This document shows positions 15,883 to 24,990 of a stretch of DNA of 46,774 bases, in pieces; position 1 is the first letter of the stretch; each line of letters begins with the position of its first letter. Both the position numbers and the translations under genes were made by a program. The stretch comes from Candidatus Desulfofervidus auxilii (GTDB lineage Bacteria > Desulfobacterota > Desulfofervidia > Desulfofervidales > Desulfofervidaceae): NCBI GenBank assembly GCA_030262725.1, contig JAJSZS010000015.1:1-46774 (forward strand), read 5' to 3'. The notes under the pieces are model-generated. The model worked only from the letters and a program-made list of their open reading frames with translations. It made no database searches and had not been told where the DNA came from.

Positions 15883-17028
15883 ATGGCAATAAAACTCACA
15901 TTATTAGCAAAGGAAATATTTAAATCTGCTAAGCTTGTTCTGAAAAATCTAATAGGGACAGATATAAGTATTTCCTATAAAGAAGGTCCTAAAGGTTTAC
16001 CTGAAATATTATCTTCAGTTTTGTGGTCCGATGCCTTTGTGACACAAATAAAAATAGATAATATTGCTGATAACGATTTTTGGTTAATAATTGAGAAAAA
16101 AGGGGCTATTTTTCTTAGTGGAAAATTGCTTGTTTTGCCTCAGAAAACATTGGAAGAAAATTTAGAAAAAGGAGAACTTAATGAATCAATGTTGGATGCT
16201 CAACGAGAAATCTGTAATATGCTTGTTGGAGCAATGGATGATGTGTTTAGAGAAAAAATAGATGGTTCACTTCATTTGAGTATGGGAGATACATTTCTTT
16301 ATAATGCAAATGCCTTTTTATCTAAACAAGAAGAATATATAACTTATATTGCTGAAGTAAAAATAGAAGACTTTGAGTTTAATATGACCATTATTATTGC
16401 ACATGATCTCACAGCTAAGATAGAAGCTTACTTGCAAGGTGAAACTTTATCTAAAGAAGAGGAAAAAATACAGCCAACAGAAGAGCAAGAGGCAGAAGAA
16501 ACACTTCCTGAGAAAAAAAGTGAGGTGATTCAGCTTACTTTACCTAAAGAAGCTAAAGAATTAACAGCAGAAACGATTGCTGAAAGAGACTTTCCGGCTA
16601 TTCATGCTGAGGCTACTTTAGCCGAAGCTTTAAAGAAAATGAATGAAAACAAATCTGACCATCTTTTTGTTGTAGATGGTTTAAAATTGTTGGGTATAAT
16701 CACGATGACAGATGTAAAAGCAGGTTTAAGCCCATTTTTAGAAGAACCTTTTAGAGAATATTGTCGTCCTCTAGATGAAGCTACTCAACAGTTTAAGGTA
16801 GCTTGGTTTATGAAAACAGAAGTACCTAGTGTTTCACCTGATGCAACTATTTTAGAAGTAACACAAGTTTTAGCAGAAAATCCGATATCTTTCCTTCCTG
16901 TATGTTATAATGGAAGAATCATTGGTTCTATTCCTCTTTCTAAATTGCTTTTAATATTAGCCAAATTAGCATTCGGTAAAGAGACTTCTGAAGAAAATGA
17001 ATTCACTGCCCAAGCAGCAGTAGCTTAA
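15883..17028 (+). CDS. CheC/CheX-like phosphatase domain fused to a CBS pair
   Basis: The first 190 or so residues look like the CheC/CheX/FliY fold, with the E-x2-N active-site pattern in REICNMLVGAMDD (E109, N112) and two flanking hydrophobic strand regions. After a Glu-rich linker (about residues 195-225) come two CBS motifs, about residues 230-365, with HLFVVDGLKLLGIITMTDV and FLPVCYNGRIIGSIPLSKL. CBS pairs usually bind adenine nucleotides or related ligands, so a nucleotide-regulated CheY-P phosphatase is a reasonable inference. The gene starts one base after the cheY stop. The fusion is unusual in my knowledge; the phosphatase activity is not proven by motif alone. Confidence 0.65.
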   Translation: MAIKLTLLAKEIFKSAKLVLKNLIGTDISISYKEGPKGLPEILSSVLWSDAFVTQIKIDNIADNDFWLIIEKKGAIFLSGKLLVLPQKTLEENLEKGELNESMLDAQREICNMLVGAMDDVFREKIDGSLHLSMGDTFLYNANAFLSKQEEYITYIAEVKIEDFEFNMTIIIAHDLTAKIEAYLQGETLSKEEEKIQPTEEQEAEETLPEKKSEVIQLTLPKEAKELTAETIAERDFPAIHAEATLAEALKKMNENKSDHLFVVDGLKLLGIITMTDVKAGLSPFLEEPFREYCRPLDEATQQFKVAWFMKTEVPSVSPDATILEVTQVLAENPISFLPVCYNGRIIGSIPLSKLLLILAKLAFGKETSEENEFTAQAAVA

Positions 17029-17087
17029 ATCCGAACCTTTCTTCTTTAAAGTCGATATTATATTAAAAAATCAATAATTTATTAAAA

Positions 17088-19610
17088 ATGCAAATTAATG
17101 AAATTCTCGATGAAATTACATTAAAAACCCTAAATTTGGAGAAAATAACACCTGCAGATATTTCTTTTTTAGAAGAACAAATAGAGAAATTAATTGTTAC
17201 TTTAAAAGAAGAGAATAAAGAGGCAGAAATTATCTCTTTAGCCAATGATTTGAAGACAATTTTAAAAAATGGTGATCTCAATAAATTAAATGAGAAACTT
17301 TCTATTCTTCAAAAAAGATTATTGCAAAAGAAAAAAGGAGAAAAAGATATGGAAAAGAAGAAAGTCTCAATAAATATTAATCTAGAAGAAGAGCCAGAAT
17401 TATATCGTGATTTTATAACTGAAGCCAAAGAACATTTAGATTCTATTGAAGTAAATATTGTAACTTTGGAGCAGAATCCAGAAGATAAAGAAACTGTTAA
17501 TGCTATTTTCCGCTCCTTCCATACAATAAAAGGTGTTTCTGGTTTTCTTGGTCTTAACCCTATCAATGAGCTTTCACATGCTACAGAAAATATGCTTGAT
17601 GGTGTGCGTCGGGGTGAGATTAAAATAAACAGTCATATTATTGATTTGATTTTAGAAAGTGTAGATATGCTTAAAAGTATGATAAAAGATGTTGAGGAAC
17701 AGTTAAATAGTGGTAAGCCTACAGGTAAAACATTCCCACTATCAAGATTGCTTGATAAAATTAAAAGTACTGGTGAAGATATACATATTTCAAAAGTTGA
17801 AGAAAAAACTTCTCAAAAAGGTGAAGAATTAAAAGTAAATTTTGAAGAAGATAAAGAACTTTATCAAGATTTTATCACCGAGGCAAGGGAACATCTAAGT
17901 ACTATTGAATTAAATATTATTAATCTTGAACAAAATCCAACAGATTTAGAAGTCATTAATTCTATCTTTCGTCCTTTTCATACAATAAAGGGTGTTTCTG
18001 GCTTCTTAGGATTAGAGGTTATTAATAAACTTTCACATGCAGCAGAAAATATGTTTGATGCAGCTAGAAACAGAGAATTTGTCATCAATGAAAAAGCCAT
18101 TGATGTTATTTTAGAAGCTGTAGATGTACTTAAGACCATGATTGACGATCTAGAAAAACAGATTTCTACTGGAAAACCTACTGGTAAATGCTTTCCTGTG
18201 CAAGTTTTGATTAAAAAGATAGAAGATCTAGTGGAGAAAATGAAACAAGAACCTGGTCCCAAAAGGATAGGGGAAATTTTAGTTGAAAAGGGTGTGGTAA
18301 CAGAAGAGACAATAAAGGAGGCATTAGAAAAACAAAAGACAGAAGGAGCAAAGATAGGAGAGATACTTATTAAAGAAAAGAAAGTTCCAGCTAAAGAAGT
18401 GGCGAAGGCTATCAGGGAGCAAAAAACTGTTAAAACAGCTGCAACCATTAAAGTAGATACACAAAAATTGGATAACCTTATTGATATGGTAGGTGAATTA
18501 CTCATTACCCAATCTATGATTAAACAAAATCAAGCATTGAATGAAATTCATGATCAAAAGCTTGTAAGAGATCTTTCACAGTTGGCAAGAATTACTACAG
18601 AATTGCAAAAGATAAGTATGTCTTTACGTATGGTGCCCATAAAAGAAACATTTCAAAAAATGATTCGTCTTGTGCGAGATTTGTCAAAGAAGTCAGGAAA
18701 AAAAGTACAACTTATCATGCATGGAGAAGACACAGAAATTGATAGAAACATGGTAGAAGAACTTTATGACCCTTTAGTGCATATGATAAGAAATGCAATT
18801 GATCACGGTATAGAATCACCAGAAGAAAGGAGGCAAAAAGGAAAGCCTGAAACAGGTACAATAGAACTCTTAGCATATCATAAAAGTGGTAACATTGTTA
18901 TTGAGATAAAGGATGATGGAAAGGGATTAGATAAAGAAAAAATTCTTAAAAAGGGTATAGAAAAGGGGTTAGTAATAGAGGGTGAGCAATTAAGTGAAAC
19001 AGAGATTTATCAATTAATTTTTAAACCTGGCTTTTCTACAGCCGAAAAAATTACAGATGTTTCCGGCCGTGGGGTAGGATTAGATGTAGTGAAAAAAACA
19101 CTTGAGAAATTACGCGGTAAGATAGAAATCAAAAGTGAATGGGGTAAGGGAACAACTTTTATTATCAAATTACCGCTAACTCTTGCTATCATTGATGGTA
19201 TGATTGTAAAAGTAGGTGAACACCGCTACATTCTGCCTGCTATTGCAGTGCAGGAAATATTTCGTCCTACTCGTCCTCAATACATTACTTATGCTCATAA
19301 AGTGGAGATGATTAATTTACGGGATAAGATTCTTCCTCTCGTGCGCCTTCATCGTCTATTTAATGTAAATCCAAAATATAATAATCCTTGGGAGGCATTA
19401 GTTGTAGTGGTAGAAAGTGAGGATGAAAGAAAGTGTCTAATGGTAGACGAAGTTTTAGGTAAACAAGAGGTTGTAATTAAAAGCTTAGGCGATGTCCTAG
19501 GCCGCATAAAAGGGATTGCCGGAGGAGCCATTATGGGGGATGGAAGAGTGGGGTTAATTTTGGATGTAAGTGGTATATTTGAACTGAGCAAAACAGCTTC
19601 TTTATCTTAG
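17088..19610 (+). CDS. cheA: Chemotaxis histidine kinase CheA with two Hpt domains
   Basis: CheA autophosphorylates and passes phosphate to CheY and CheB. Order of parts: an 87-residue charged helical N-terminus; Hpt1 about 100-205 with H145 in FHTIKG; Hpt2 about 250-360 with H298 in FHTIKG; a region about 392-446 like the N-terminal domain of GspE/MshE ATPases (IGEILVEKGVVTEETIKEAL); dimerisation helices; an HATPase domain with HMIRNAIDHGIE, DDGKGL and GRGVGLD; and a C-terminal CheW-like domain. The first ATG (17088) has no clear Shine-Dalgarno, while the in-frame ATG at 17349 has AAGGAG eight bases upstream, so a shorter 753-residue form is plausible. The 3' end overlaps the opposing repressor gene by 9 bases. 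Confidence 0.9.
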   Translation: MQINEILDEITLKTLNLEKITPADISFLEEQIEKLIVTLKEENKEAEIISLANDLKTILKNGDLNKLNEKLSILQKRLLQKKKGEKDMEKKKVSININLEEEPELYRDFITEAKEHLDSIEVNIVTLEQNPEDKETVNAIFRSFHTIKGVSGFLGLNPINELSHATENMLDGVRRGEIKINSHIIDLILESVDMLKSMIKDVEEQLNSGKPTGKTFPLSRLLDKIKSTGEDIHISKVEEKTSQKGEELKVNFEEDKELYQDFITEAREHLSTIELNIINLEQNPTDLEVINSIFRPFHTIKGVSGFLGLEVINKLSHAAENMFDAARNREFVINEKAIDVILEAVDVLKTMIDDLEKQISTGKPTGKCFPVQVLIKKIEDLVEKMKQEPGPKRIGEILVEKGVVTEETIKEALEKQKTEGAKIGEILIKEKKVPAKEVAKAIREQKTVKTAATIKVDTQKLDNLIDMVGELLITQSMIKQNQALNEIHDQKLVRDLSQLARITTELQKISMSLRMVPIKETFQKMIRLVRDLSKKSGKKVQLIMHGEDTEIDRNMVEELYDPLVHMIRNAIDHGIESPEERRQKGKPETGTIELLAYHKSGNIVIEIKDDGKGLDKEKILKKGIEKGLVIEGEQLSETEIYQLIFKPGFSTAEKITDVSGRGVGLDVVKKTLEKLRGKIEIKSEWGKGTTFIIKLPLTLAIIDGMIVKVGEHRYILPAIAVQEIFRPTRPQYITYAHKVEMINLRDKILPLVRLHRLFNVNPKYNNPWEALVVVVESEDERKCLMVDEVLGKQEVVIKSLGDVLGRIKGIAGGAIMGDGRVGLILDVSGIFELSKTASLS
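17335..17351 (+). promoter_or_regulatory. Internal ribosome binding site and alternative cheA start
   Basis: AAGGAG at 17335-17340 lies eight bases before an in-frame ATG at 17349-17351. Translation from here would remove the first 87 residues but keep both Hpt domains. The upstream ATG at 17088 lacks a comparable site. Confidence 0.5.
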
Positions 19611-20300
19611 TTTATGCCAAGTCCAGACAACACGACCGAGAACATAATATTGTATAGTCTTTCCTGCTTGAATTTTTATAGTAAATGGCTTATAAGCTTT
19701 ATTATCGCTAACACAAAATAGTGTATCTGATTCTTTTAATAAAACTCTTTTGACTGAAATACTACCGTCTTCTCTACGTACAATATAAATACCATCATCT
19801 ATAATTTCAATTCGGCATTCAAGATTAGTATCGACAATCATAAATTCACCATTATTTATAGTAGGTGACATAGAATCTCCACGGCACCGGAGGATGACAA
19901 AACGTTTTAATTTTTCTTCATTACAACCATATTCTTTACATAGCCAGATGCGTTTAAAAGGGCAATAATCAATAATTTTTTCTGAAGGCCAGATGTCCGC
20001 AACATCAGCAGCAATTTCTGTGTCTAAAAGTGGAATCATAACATATTCTTCTGAAAAGTATTGTGTTTGTGATTGTGTTTTAGGTGTTTCAAAAGGTATT
20101 CCTTCTCCCATAAGAAGCCAATTTGGGTTAACATTTAATTGTGTAATTATTTTATGTAAAGTGTCCGCTCGTGGACTTCGGTTACCATTCATATACAAAG
20201 ATAGAGTATGCTTGTGTATACCAAGAAGTTTAGCAAACTTATCCTGTGTAAGTCCCGATTGTTTGTAAAGAAATTTAATCCGATCCGCTAATGTTTTCAT
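19602..20300 (-). CDS. XRE-type HTH repressor with S24 peptidase-like domain
   Basis: The N-terminal 65 residues are an XRE/Cro-CI helix-turn-helix (LTQDKFAKLLGIHKHTLSLYMNG), followed by the phage-repressor motif NPNWLLMGEG. The C-terminal half is an S24/LexA-like domain with Ser143 in GDSMSPT and Lys184 in SVKRV, the catalytic dyad positions. I see no Ala-Gly or Cys-Gly cleavage pair in the linker, so self-cleavage is doubtful and it is not LexA. It sits antisense between cheA and cheW, its end overlapping cheA by 9 bases. Inverted repeats just upstream suggest autoregulation. Origin from a phage-type regulator is likely. Confidence 0.85.
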   Translation of the reverse strand: MKTLADRIKFLYKQSGLTQDKFAKLLGIHKHTLSLYMNGNRSPRADTLHKIITQLNVNPNWLLMGEGIPFETPKTQSQTQYFSEEYVMIPLLDTEIAADVADIWPSEKIIDYCPFKRIWLCKEYGCNEEKLKRFVILRCRGDSMSPTINNGEFMIVDTNLECRIEIIDDGIYIVRREDGSISVKRVLLKESDTLFCVSDNKAYKPFTIKIQAGKTIQYYVLGRVVWTWHKLR

Positions 20301-20599
20301 AGAAATTAAAACATATAACTATACGTTTAATTATAGCATAATAAGCTAGATTGTCAATCAAAATATTAAGAATATTTTCTAATTTGCATTTTTTTCTATT
20401 TATCTTTATTGCATTTTAAGCAATAATAAAAAATACACAAAAAAGCATCTATGGTTGTAAAGATAGATAAAAATTTACTTCTTTGAAAAATATTTACAAA
20501 TGAGGACTAATAAAAAAACAAATGAGAACTAATAAAAATACATTCGAACAACTTTTAAGTTTTGCCGATATAGAAAAAAATAAAAAGGAGGTGGTAGGA
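20301..20599. promoter_or_regulatory. Intergenic control region between the S24 repressor and cheW
   Basis: This AT-rich gap holds several symmetrical elements. A 20-base imperfect palindrome at 20309-20328 (8 of 10 pairs match; left half AAACATATAA) lies just upstream of the repressor start and is a plausible operator. TAGC/GCTA arms flank seven bases at 20334-20348. TATTGC at 20407-20412 is inverted as GCAATA at 20420-20425. A 22-base tandem duplication spans 20496-20539. No clear sigma-70 pair was found for cheW. Confidence 0.4.
20496..20539 (+). repeat. 22-base tandem duplication in the cheW leader
   Basis: Copies at 20496-20517 and 20518-20539 differ at two positions. Each copy carries an ATG followed by ACTAATAAA. 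The first ATG opens a 10-codon frame that stops at 20531-20533; the second ATG (20522) is in frame with cheW but has no Shine-Dalgarno. Confidence 0.85.
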
Positions 20600-21127
20600 G
20601 TGACAGAAAGGAGGGCAGGGAAATATCTGACTTTCAGGCTTGGGGGTGAGGAATATGGGTTAGAAATTTTAAAGGTAAGGGAAATTATTGGGATGATGCC
20701 TATAACACGTGTTCCCAGAACTCCTGATTTTGTTCGTGGTGTTATCAATCTGCGTGGGAAGATTATTCCTGTAGTAGATTTGAAGAGAAAATTTGGTATG
20801 GAGAGCACTGAGGAGACAGACCAGACATGTATTATTGTGGTGGATGTATCATGCAATGGCAATGTAGCCCAGATGGGCATCTTAGTGGATAGTGTATCTG
20901 AGGTGCTTGATATTAATGATGAGGACATTGAGGATGCTCCTTCATTTGGGATGAGTTTTAATACTGATTTTATTTTAGGTATAGCCAAAGCTAAAGGGAT
21001 GGTGAAGATACTACTTAATATTGAAAAGGTTTTAACAACTGAAGACCTTGCCGCTATGGCAAGGGAAAATTTAGCCACTTCTAATAAACTTATGAAAGGA
21101 GGGCATGAAAATGGCGAGTCAAATTAA
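20600..21127 (+). CDS. cheW: Chemotaxis coupling protein CheW
   Basis: CheW bridges receptors and CheA. The family pattern is clear: [24 protein letters not shown], shown here as [18 protein letters not shown], then [26 protein letters not shown] and the later [12 protein letters not shown]. An ATG at 20522 would add 26 residues but lacks a ribosome site. AAGGAGGTG at 20585-20593 places a strong Shine-Dalgarno before the GTG at 20600, giving the usual CheW N-terminus (175 residues). A second AAAGGAGGG near the 3' end serves the receptor gene, which overlaps by 17 bases. Confidence 0.88.
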   Translation: MTERRAGKYLTFRLGGEEYGLEILKVREIIGMMPITRVPRTPDFVRGVINLRGKIIPVVDLKRKFGMESTEETDQTCIIVVDVSCNGNVAQMGILVDSVSEVLDINDEDIEDAPSFGMSFNTDFILGIAKAKGMVKILLNIEKVLTTEDLAAMARENLATSNKLMKGGHENGESN

Positions 21128-22769
21128 GGAAAAAGTAGATCAACTTTCAATGTTACATGAAGAAATACGGCAATTAGCTCATGCTGTAGTTGAGGGAAGG
21201 CTTGAAACCCGGATTGATACTTCAAAGTTTGAAGGAGAATATCAAGAGTTAGTTCAGGATGTTAATAATATGCTTGATAGTTTAGTTAGTCCTATTAATA
21301 TAGCAGCTGAGTATGTGGATCGTGTCAGTAAGGGTGATATTCCAGAAAAGATCACTGAAGAATATAAAGGTGAGTTTAATAAAATCAAAAATGGTTTAAA
21401 CGGCATGATTGATGCATTAAATGGTTTAATTAATGAAGCAGCAAAGATGGAGGAAGCAGCAGTTCAGGGACAACTTGATGTTCGAGCTGATGTTTCTAAA
21501 TATCAAGGTGCTTGGGCTAGGATAGTGCAGGGATTAAATAATACAGCTGAGGCAATGATTGCTCCCATGCGGGATATTGGAAATGTGTTAAATAGACTAG
21601 CAGATGGACAAACAGATGTTCAAGTAACTAATGATTATAAAGGTGATTATAATGTCTTAAAAACCGCATGTAACAATTTAGCACAACAATTACATACCTT
21701 AATTTTTGAAGATGCTGGTCGGGTATTACAACTGGCTGCACAAAAAGACCTAACTCAAAGAGTTGAAAAAACTTACAAAGGGAATTTTGAAAAAATGAAA
21801 GAAAATATTAACATGGTTTTAGAGGTACTTAATGATTCTGTTACTCAGGTAACAAAGGCAACTGAGCAGCTAACAGCAGCCAGCACTCAAATTAATTCTA
21901 GCAGTCAAAGTCTTGCTGAAGCTGCTTCTGAGCAAGCCAGTTCACTTGAGGAAATTTCAAGTAGTCTTGAAGAGATAACAGCCACAACCAAACAAAATGC
22001 TGACAATGCCAAACAGGCTGCTGCCATGGCAAATGATGCTCGTAACAATGCAGATGAGGGCAAGAAAGCAATGCAAAAAATGTTTGAAGCCATTTCTAAG
22101 ATTAAGACATCTTCAGATGAGACAGCAAAGATTGTAAAGACCATTGATGAGATTGCTTTTCAGACAAATTTACTTGCTTTAAATGCGGCTGTTGAAGCAG
22201 CCAGGGCAGGTGATGCTGGAAAGGGCTTTGCTGTGGTGGCTGAAGAGGTGCGCAACTTAGCACAGCGGAGTGCTGAGGCTGCCAAGAACACAGCTGCACT
22301 TATTGAAGAATCCCAAAAGAATGCAGAGAATGGGGTGGCAGTTTGTGAACAAGTAGGAACTATACTTGATAAGATTGCTGATAATGTTCACAAAGCAACA
22401 CAGCTTATAAATGAAGTTTCTGCTGCTTGTGAAGAGCAAGCTCAAGGTATTGAGCAGATTAATACTGCTGTAGCTCAATTAGACAAAGTTACCCAACAAA
22501 ATGCTGCCAATGCCGAAGAATCGGCTAGTGCTGCAGAGGAGCTTAATGCTCAAGCAGAAGAGCTTACAGCCATGATTTCCAATTTTATTTTAAGCACTGA
22601 TGGTTCAAAAATGCGGGCACCGCAGCCAAAGCAGCGCCTGCAGGTCCAAGCTTGTGGCAAAGCGGTGCACAAAGTATCTCAAAGCAAGAAAACTTCTAAA
22701 GTGAAACAGACTGCCAAAATTAAGCCAAAGAAGGTCATTCCTTTGGAGGGAGAAGCCGAAGAACTTTAA
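21111..22769 (+). CDS. Soluble methyl-accepting chemotaxis protein with HAMP-like repeats
   Basis: This is a cytoplasmic chemoreceptor: no transmembrane segment or signal peptide is visible. The first 260 residues hold three or four HAMP-like repeats, each with a short [36 protein letters not shown] element and a following YKGDYN-type segment. The signalling domain hairpin tip is canonical ([23 protein letters not shown], seen as [19 protein letters not shown], then [19 protein letters not shown]). Gln/Glu-rich methylation helices flank it. No C-terminal CheR-binding pentapeptide is present. An ATG at 21105 is too close to the Shine-Dalgarno GGAGGG; the ATG at 21111 has proper spacing (552 residues). 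It may sense an intracellular signal or work with an unseen partner. Confidence 0.9.
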   Translation: MASQIKEKVDQLSMLHEEIRQLAHAVVEGRLETRIDTSKFEGEYQELVQDVNNMLDSLVSPINIAAEYVDRVSKGDIPEKITEEYKGEFNKIKNGLNGMIDALNGLINEAAKMEEAAVQGQLDVRADVSKYQGAWARIVQGLNNTAEAMIAPMRDIGNVLNRLADGQTDVQVTNDYKGDYNVLKTACNNLAQQLHTLIFEDAGRVLQLAAQKDLTQRVEKTYKGNFEKMKENINMVLEVLNDSVTQVTKATEQLTAASTQINSSSQSLAEAASEQASSLEEISSSLEEITATTKQNADNAKQAAAMANDARNNADEGKKAMQKMFEAISKIKTSSDETAKIVKTIDEIAFQTNLLALNAAVEAARAGDAGKGFAVVAEEVRNLAQRSAEAAKNTAALIEESQKNAENGVAVCEQVGTILDKIADNVHKATQLINEVSAACEEQAQGIEQINTAVAQLDKVTQQNAANAEESASAAEELNAQAEELTAMISNFILSTDGSKMRAPQPKQRLQVQACGKAVHKVSQSKKTSKVKQTAKIKPKKVIPLEGEAEEL

Positions 22770-22778
22770 AGATTTAAT

Positions 22779-22803
22779 AAGGGAGGACATTATGTCCTCC
22801 CTT
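22779..22803 (+). terminator. Hairpin terminator after the chemoreceptor gene
   Basis: A perfect inverted repeat of 12 bases per arm (22779-22790 and 22792-22803, arm AAGGGAGGACAT) surrounds one central base. It lies 9 bases after the stop and is followed by a weak T-containing stretch. It probably separates cheW-receptor from the cheR operon. Confidence 0.7.
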
Positions 22804-22838
22804 CATTGAACATTTTATAAAAATTGGCCGAATAAATA

Positions 22839-23657
22839 ATGGTAATGTTTAACATACCATTGCTTTCTGACAGGGAATTTAAAGTTATAAGGAAACTTGT
22901 TTATGAAAAAAGTGGAATTGCTTTAGGTGATGAGAAGAAAAGTTTGGTGCAAAGTCGTTTAGGAAAATTACTTAGAAAACGTGGAATTAATTCTTTTAAA
23001 CAATATCTTCAAAAAGTGATCAATGATTCTACAGGAGAAGAACTGACAGAGCTTATAAATGCTATCTCTACAAATTTTACACATTTTTTTAGAGAAAAAG
23101 AACATTTTGAATTTTTGAAAAATATAATTATACCTGCATGTAACCATAAGAAGATAATAAAAATCTGGTCAGCAGGATGTTCTTCAGGTGAGGAACCATA
23201 TTCTATTGCTATCACTCTATTTGAAGCAATTAAGGACATAAAAAGATGGCAAGTAAAGATATTAGCTACAGATATATCTACTCAAGTGCTTAAAAAGGCT
23301 ATAGATGGGATTTATAAAAAAGAACAGTTGGTGACTTTATCCAAAACATTATTATTTAAATATTTTGAAAAACGGCAAGGCTATTACCAAATAAGACCGG
23401 AAATAAAGGGGTTAATCAAATTTAAAAAACTAAATCTACTTGATCCCTTTCCATTTAATACCCAGTTTAATGTGATTTTTTGCCGAAATGTTATGATTTA
23501 TTTTGATAAGCAAACTAAGGAACAACTTGTTAATCGTCTTTATGATTATGTAATGCCTGGTGGATATTTATTTGTAGGTCATGCAGAGGGTTTAATGGGT
23601 TTAAAGCATAAATTTAGATATGTAAAGCCAGCGATTTATCAAAAAATAGACAGATGA
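22839..23657 (+). CDS. cheR: Chemotaxis protein methyltransferase CheR
   Basis: CheR methylates receptor glutamates using S-adenosylmethionine. The N-terminal helical domain (about residues 1-80) is followed by the family sequence INAISTNFTHFFREKEHFEFL, then the SAM site IWSAGCSSGEEPYSIAI, the acidic LATDIS segment and FCRNVMIYFD. The C-terminus has GYLFVGHAEGLMGL. The 272-residue length is typical. No clear Shine-Dalgarno precedes the ATG; an ATG two codons later is an alternative. cheD follows with a 4-base overlap. Confidence 0.93.
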   Translation: MVMFNIPLLSDREFKVIRKLVYEKSGIALGDEKKSLVQSRLGKLLRKRGINSFKQYLQKVINDSTGEELTELINAISTNFTHFFREKEHFEFLKNIIIPACNHKKIIKIWSAGCSSGEEPYSIAITLFEAIKDIKRWQVKILATDISTQVLKKAIDGIYKKEQLVTLSKTLLFKYFEKRQGYYQIRPEIKGLIKFKKLNLLDPFPFNTQFNVIFCRNVMIYFDKQTKEQLVNRLYDYVMPGGYLFVGHAEGLMGLKHKFRYVKPAIYQKIDR

Positions 23658-24139
23658 AAAAAAGGATGGTGGTGGGGATTGCAGATATGAAGGTGAGTAA
23701 TGACTCAGACGTCATTCTAGTTACACATGCTTTAGGTTCTTGTATTGGTTTAGCTGTATATGACCCTGTAGTAAAAGTTGGGGGGCTGTTGCATTATATG
23801 CTTCCAGAATCAAGAATTAATCCTAAAAAAGCTAAGGAAAATCCTTTTATGTTTGCTGACACAGGTATTCCTTTGCTTTTTAAAACTTGTTATCGATATG
23901 GTGCGATAAAACAAAGAATGATTGTTAAAGTAGCTGGTGGTGCCCAAATTATGGATGAGAAAGGACAATTTAACATTGGACAAAGAAATTATGCGGCTTT
24001 AAGGAAAATCTTTTGGAAAAATGGGGTGCTGATTCAAGCAGAAGATGTTGGCGGTTTTGTCAATCGCACTATGGAATTAGATATAGAGACAGGTGAAGTT
24101 CGTTTAAAATTGCCTGGACAAAATATAAAAAAACTATGA
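23654..24139 (+). CDS. cheD: Chemoreceptor glutamine deamidase CheD
   Basis: CheD deamidates receptor glutamines and can pair with CheC. Catalytic residues match the Thermotoga enzyme with an offset of three: T24, C30 in THALGSCIGLAVYDP, and H47 in GGLLHYMLPES. The stretch RMIVKVAGGAQIM and NIGQRNYAALRKIF are also typical. The length of 161 residues is normal. The gene overlaps cheR and the following HDOD gene by 4 bases each (ATGA), so translation is coupled. Confidence 0.93.
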   Translation: MKKRMVVGIADMKVSNDSDVILVTHALGSCIGLAVYDPVVKVGGLLHYMLPESRINPKKAKENPFMFADTGIPLLFKTCYRYGAIKQRMIVKVAGGAQIMDEKGQFNIGQRNYAALRKIFWKNGVLIQAEDVGGFVNRTMELDIETGEVRLKLPGQNIKKL

Positions 24140-24990
24140 AAAAGATAGAAAAAATTTTAGATAATATAAAAAGGCTACCTCCTTTTCCCTTAGTTGCCCT
24201 TAAGATTATGCACATAGCAATGGATGAAGAAGTTTCTGTGCAAGAAATCGTTGAGATTATTCAATATGATCCATCAATTACTGCTAATGTATTGAGATGG
24301 TGTAATTCTCCTTATTTTGGTCTTAGACGTAAAATAACATCTATGAAAGAAGCACTTGTTTATCTTGGAAGTAAACATTTGTTAGAAATTGTGATGTTAA
24401 GTAGTTGTGCCCCTTATCTGGAAAAATCAGTGGCAGGTTATGAATTGGCACAAGGAGAGTTGTGGCGACATAGTGTAGCCTGTGCCATTATGAGCCAAAT
24501 TTTAGCTAAAAAAATAAAGGAAGATGATGCTGTTGTTTTTACAGGAGGATTGTTACATGACATTGGCAAAATTGTTTTAAGTGAATTTGTGAAAGACACA
24601 TTTGATAAAATCATACAATTAGTTAAAAAAGGTTATGATTTTTTGTCAGCTGAAAAAGAAATAATTGGTATGGATCATGCTGAATTAGGGGGAAGAATTG
24701 GAGAAAAATGGGGTTTCCCAGAAGAAATTACTAAAATAATTACCTATCATCATCAACCAGAAGAAATAAATGATGTTCATGTATCTTTAGTCCATTTAGC
24801 AGATGTAGGAGTATTAATGTTAGGTATAGGGGCAGGTGCGGATGGATTGGCTTATCAGGGTAAAAAGGAGGCATATGAACTTTTGGGATTGAGAGAAACA
24901 GACCTTATGGCTTGTATGGCAGAGCTTTGGGTAAATTTAGAAAAGGTAGAAAATATTGTGAATTTTAAGGGAAAAAACCATGGGATTTAA
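24136..24990 (+). CDS. HDOD domain signalling protein
   Basis: The whole 284-residue protein is an HDOD domain: LPPFPLVALKIMHIA at the start, IIQYDPSITANVLRWCNSPYFG, and a retained HD-like LLHDIGKIVLSEF with later MDHAELGG and TYHHQPEE. HDOD proteins are usually non-catalytic output or scaffold modules in motility and c-di-GMP signalling. More histidines are conserved here than in many HDOD proteins, so residual metal binding is possible. It overlaps cheD by 4 bases and the next receiver gene by 11 bases. Confidence 0.85.
   Translation: MKKIEKILDNIKRLPPFPLVALKIMHIAMDEEVSVQEIVEIIQYDPSITANVLRWCNSPYFGLRRKITSMKEALVYLGSKHLLEIVMLSSCAPYLEKSVAGYELAQGELWRHSVACAIMSQILAKKIKEDDAVVFTGGLLHDIGKIVLSEFVKDTFDKIIQLVKKGYDFLSAEKEIIGMDHAELGGRIGEKWGFPEEITKIITYHHQPEEINDVHVSLVHLADVGVLMLGIGAGADGLAYQGKKEAYELLGLRETDLMACMAELWVNLEKVENIVNFKGKNHGI

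Noticed and set aside
19602-20300. The S24 gene as LexA
   Set aside because: The DNA-binding domain is XRE/CI type rather than LexA-type and no Ala-Gly cleavage pair is seen.
20494-21078. Long minus-strand frame opposite cheW (194 codons)
   Set aside because: It mirrors the codon structure of cheW, has no recognisable domain and no ribosome site; the same holds for the long antisense frames in cheA, fliD and the hdrA genes.
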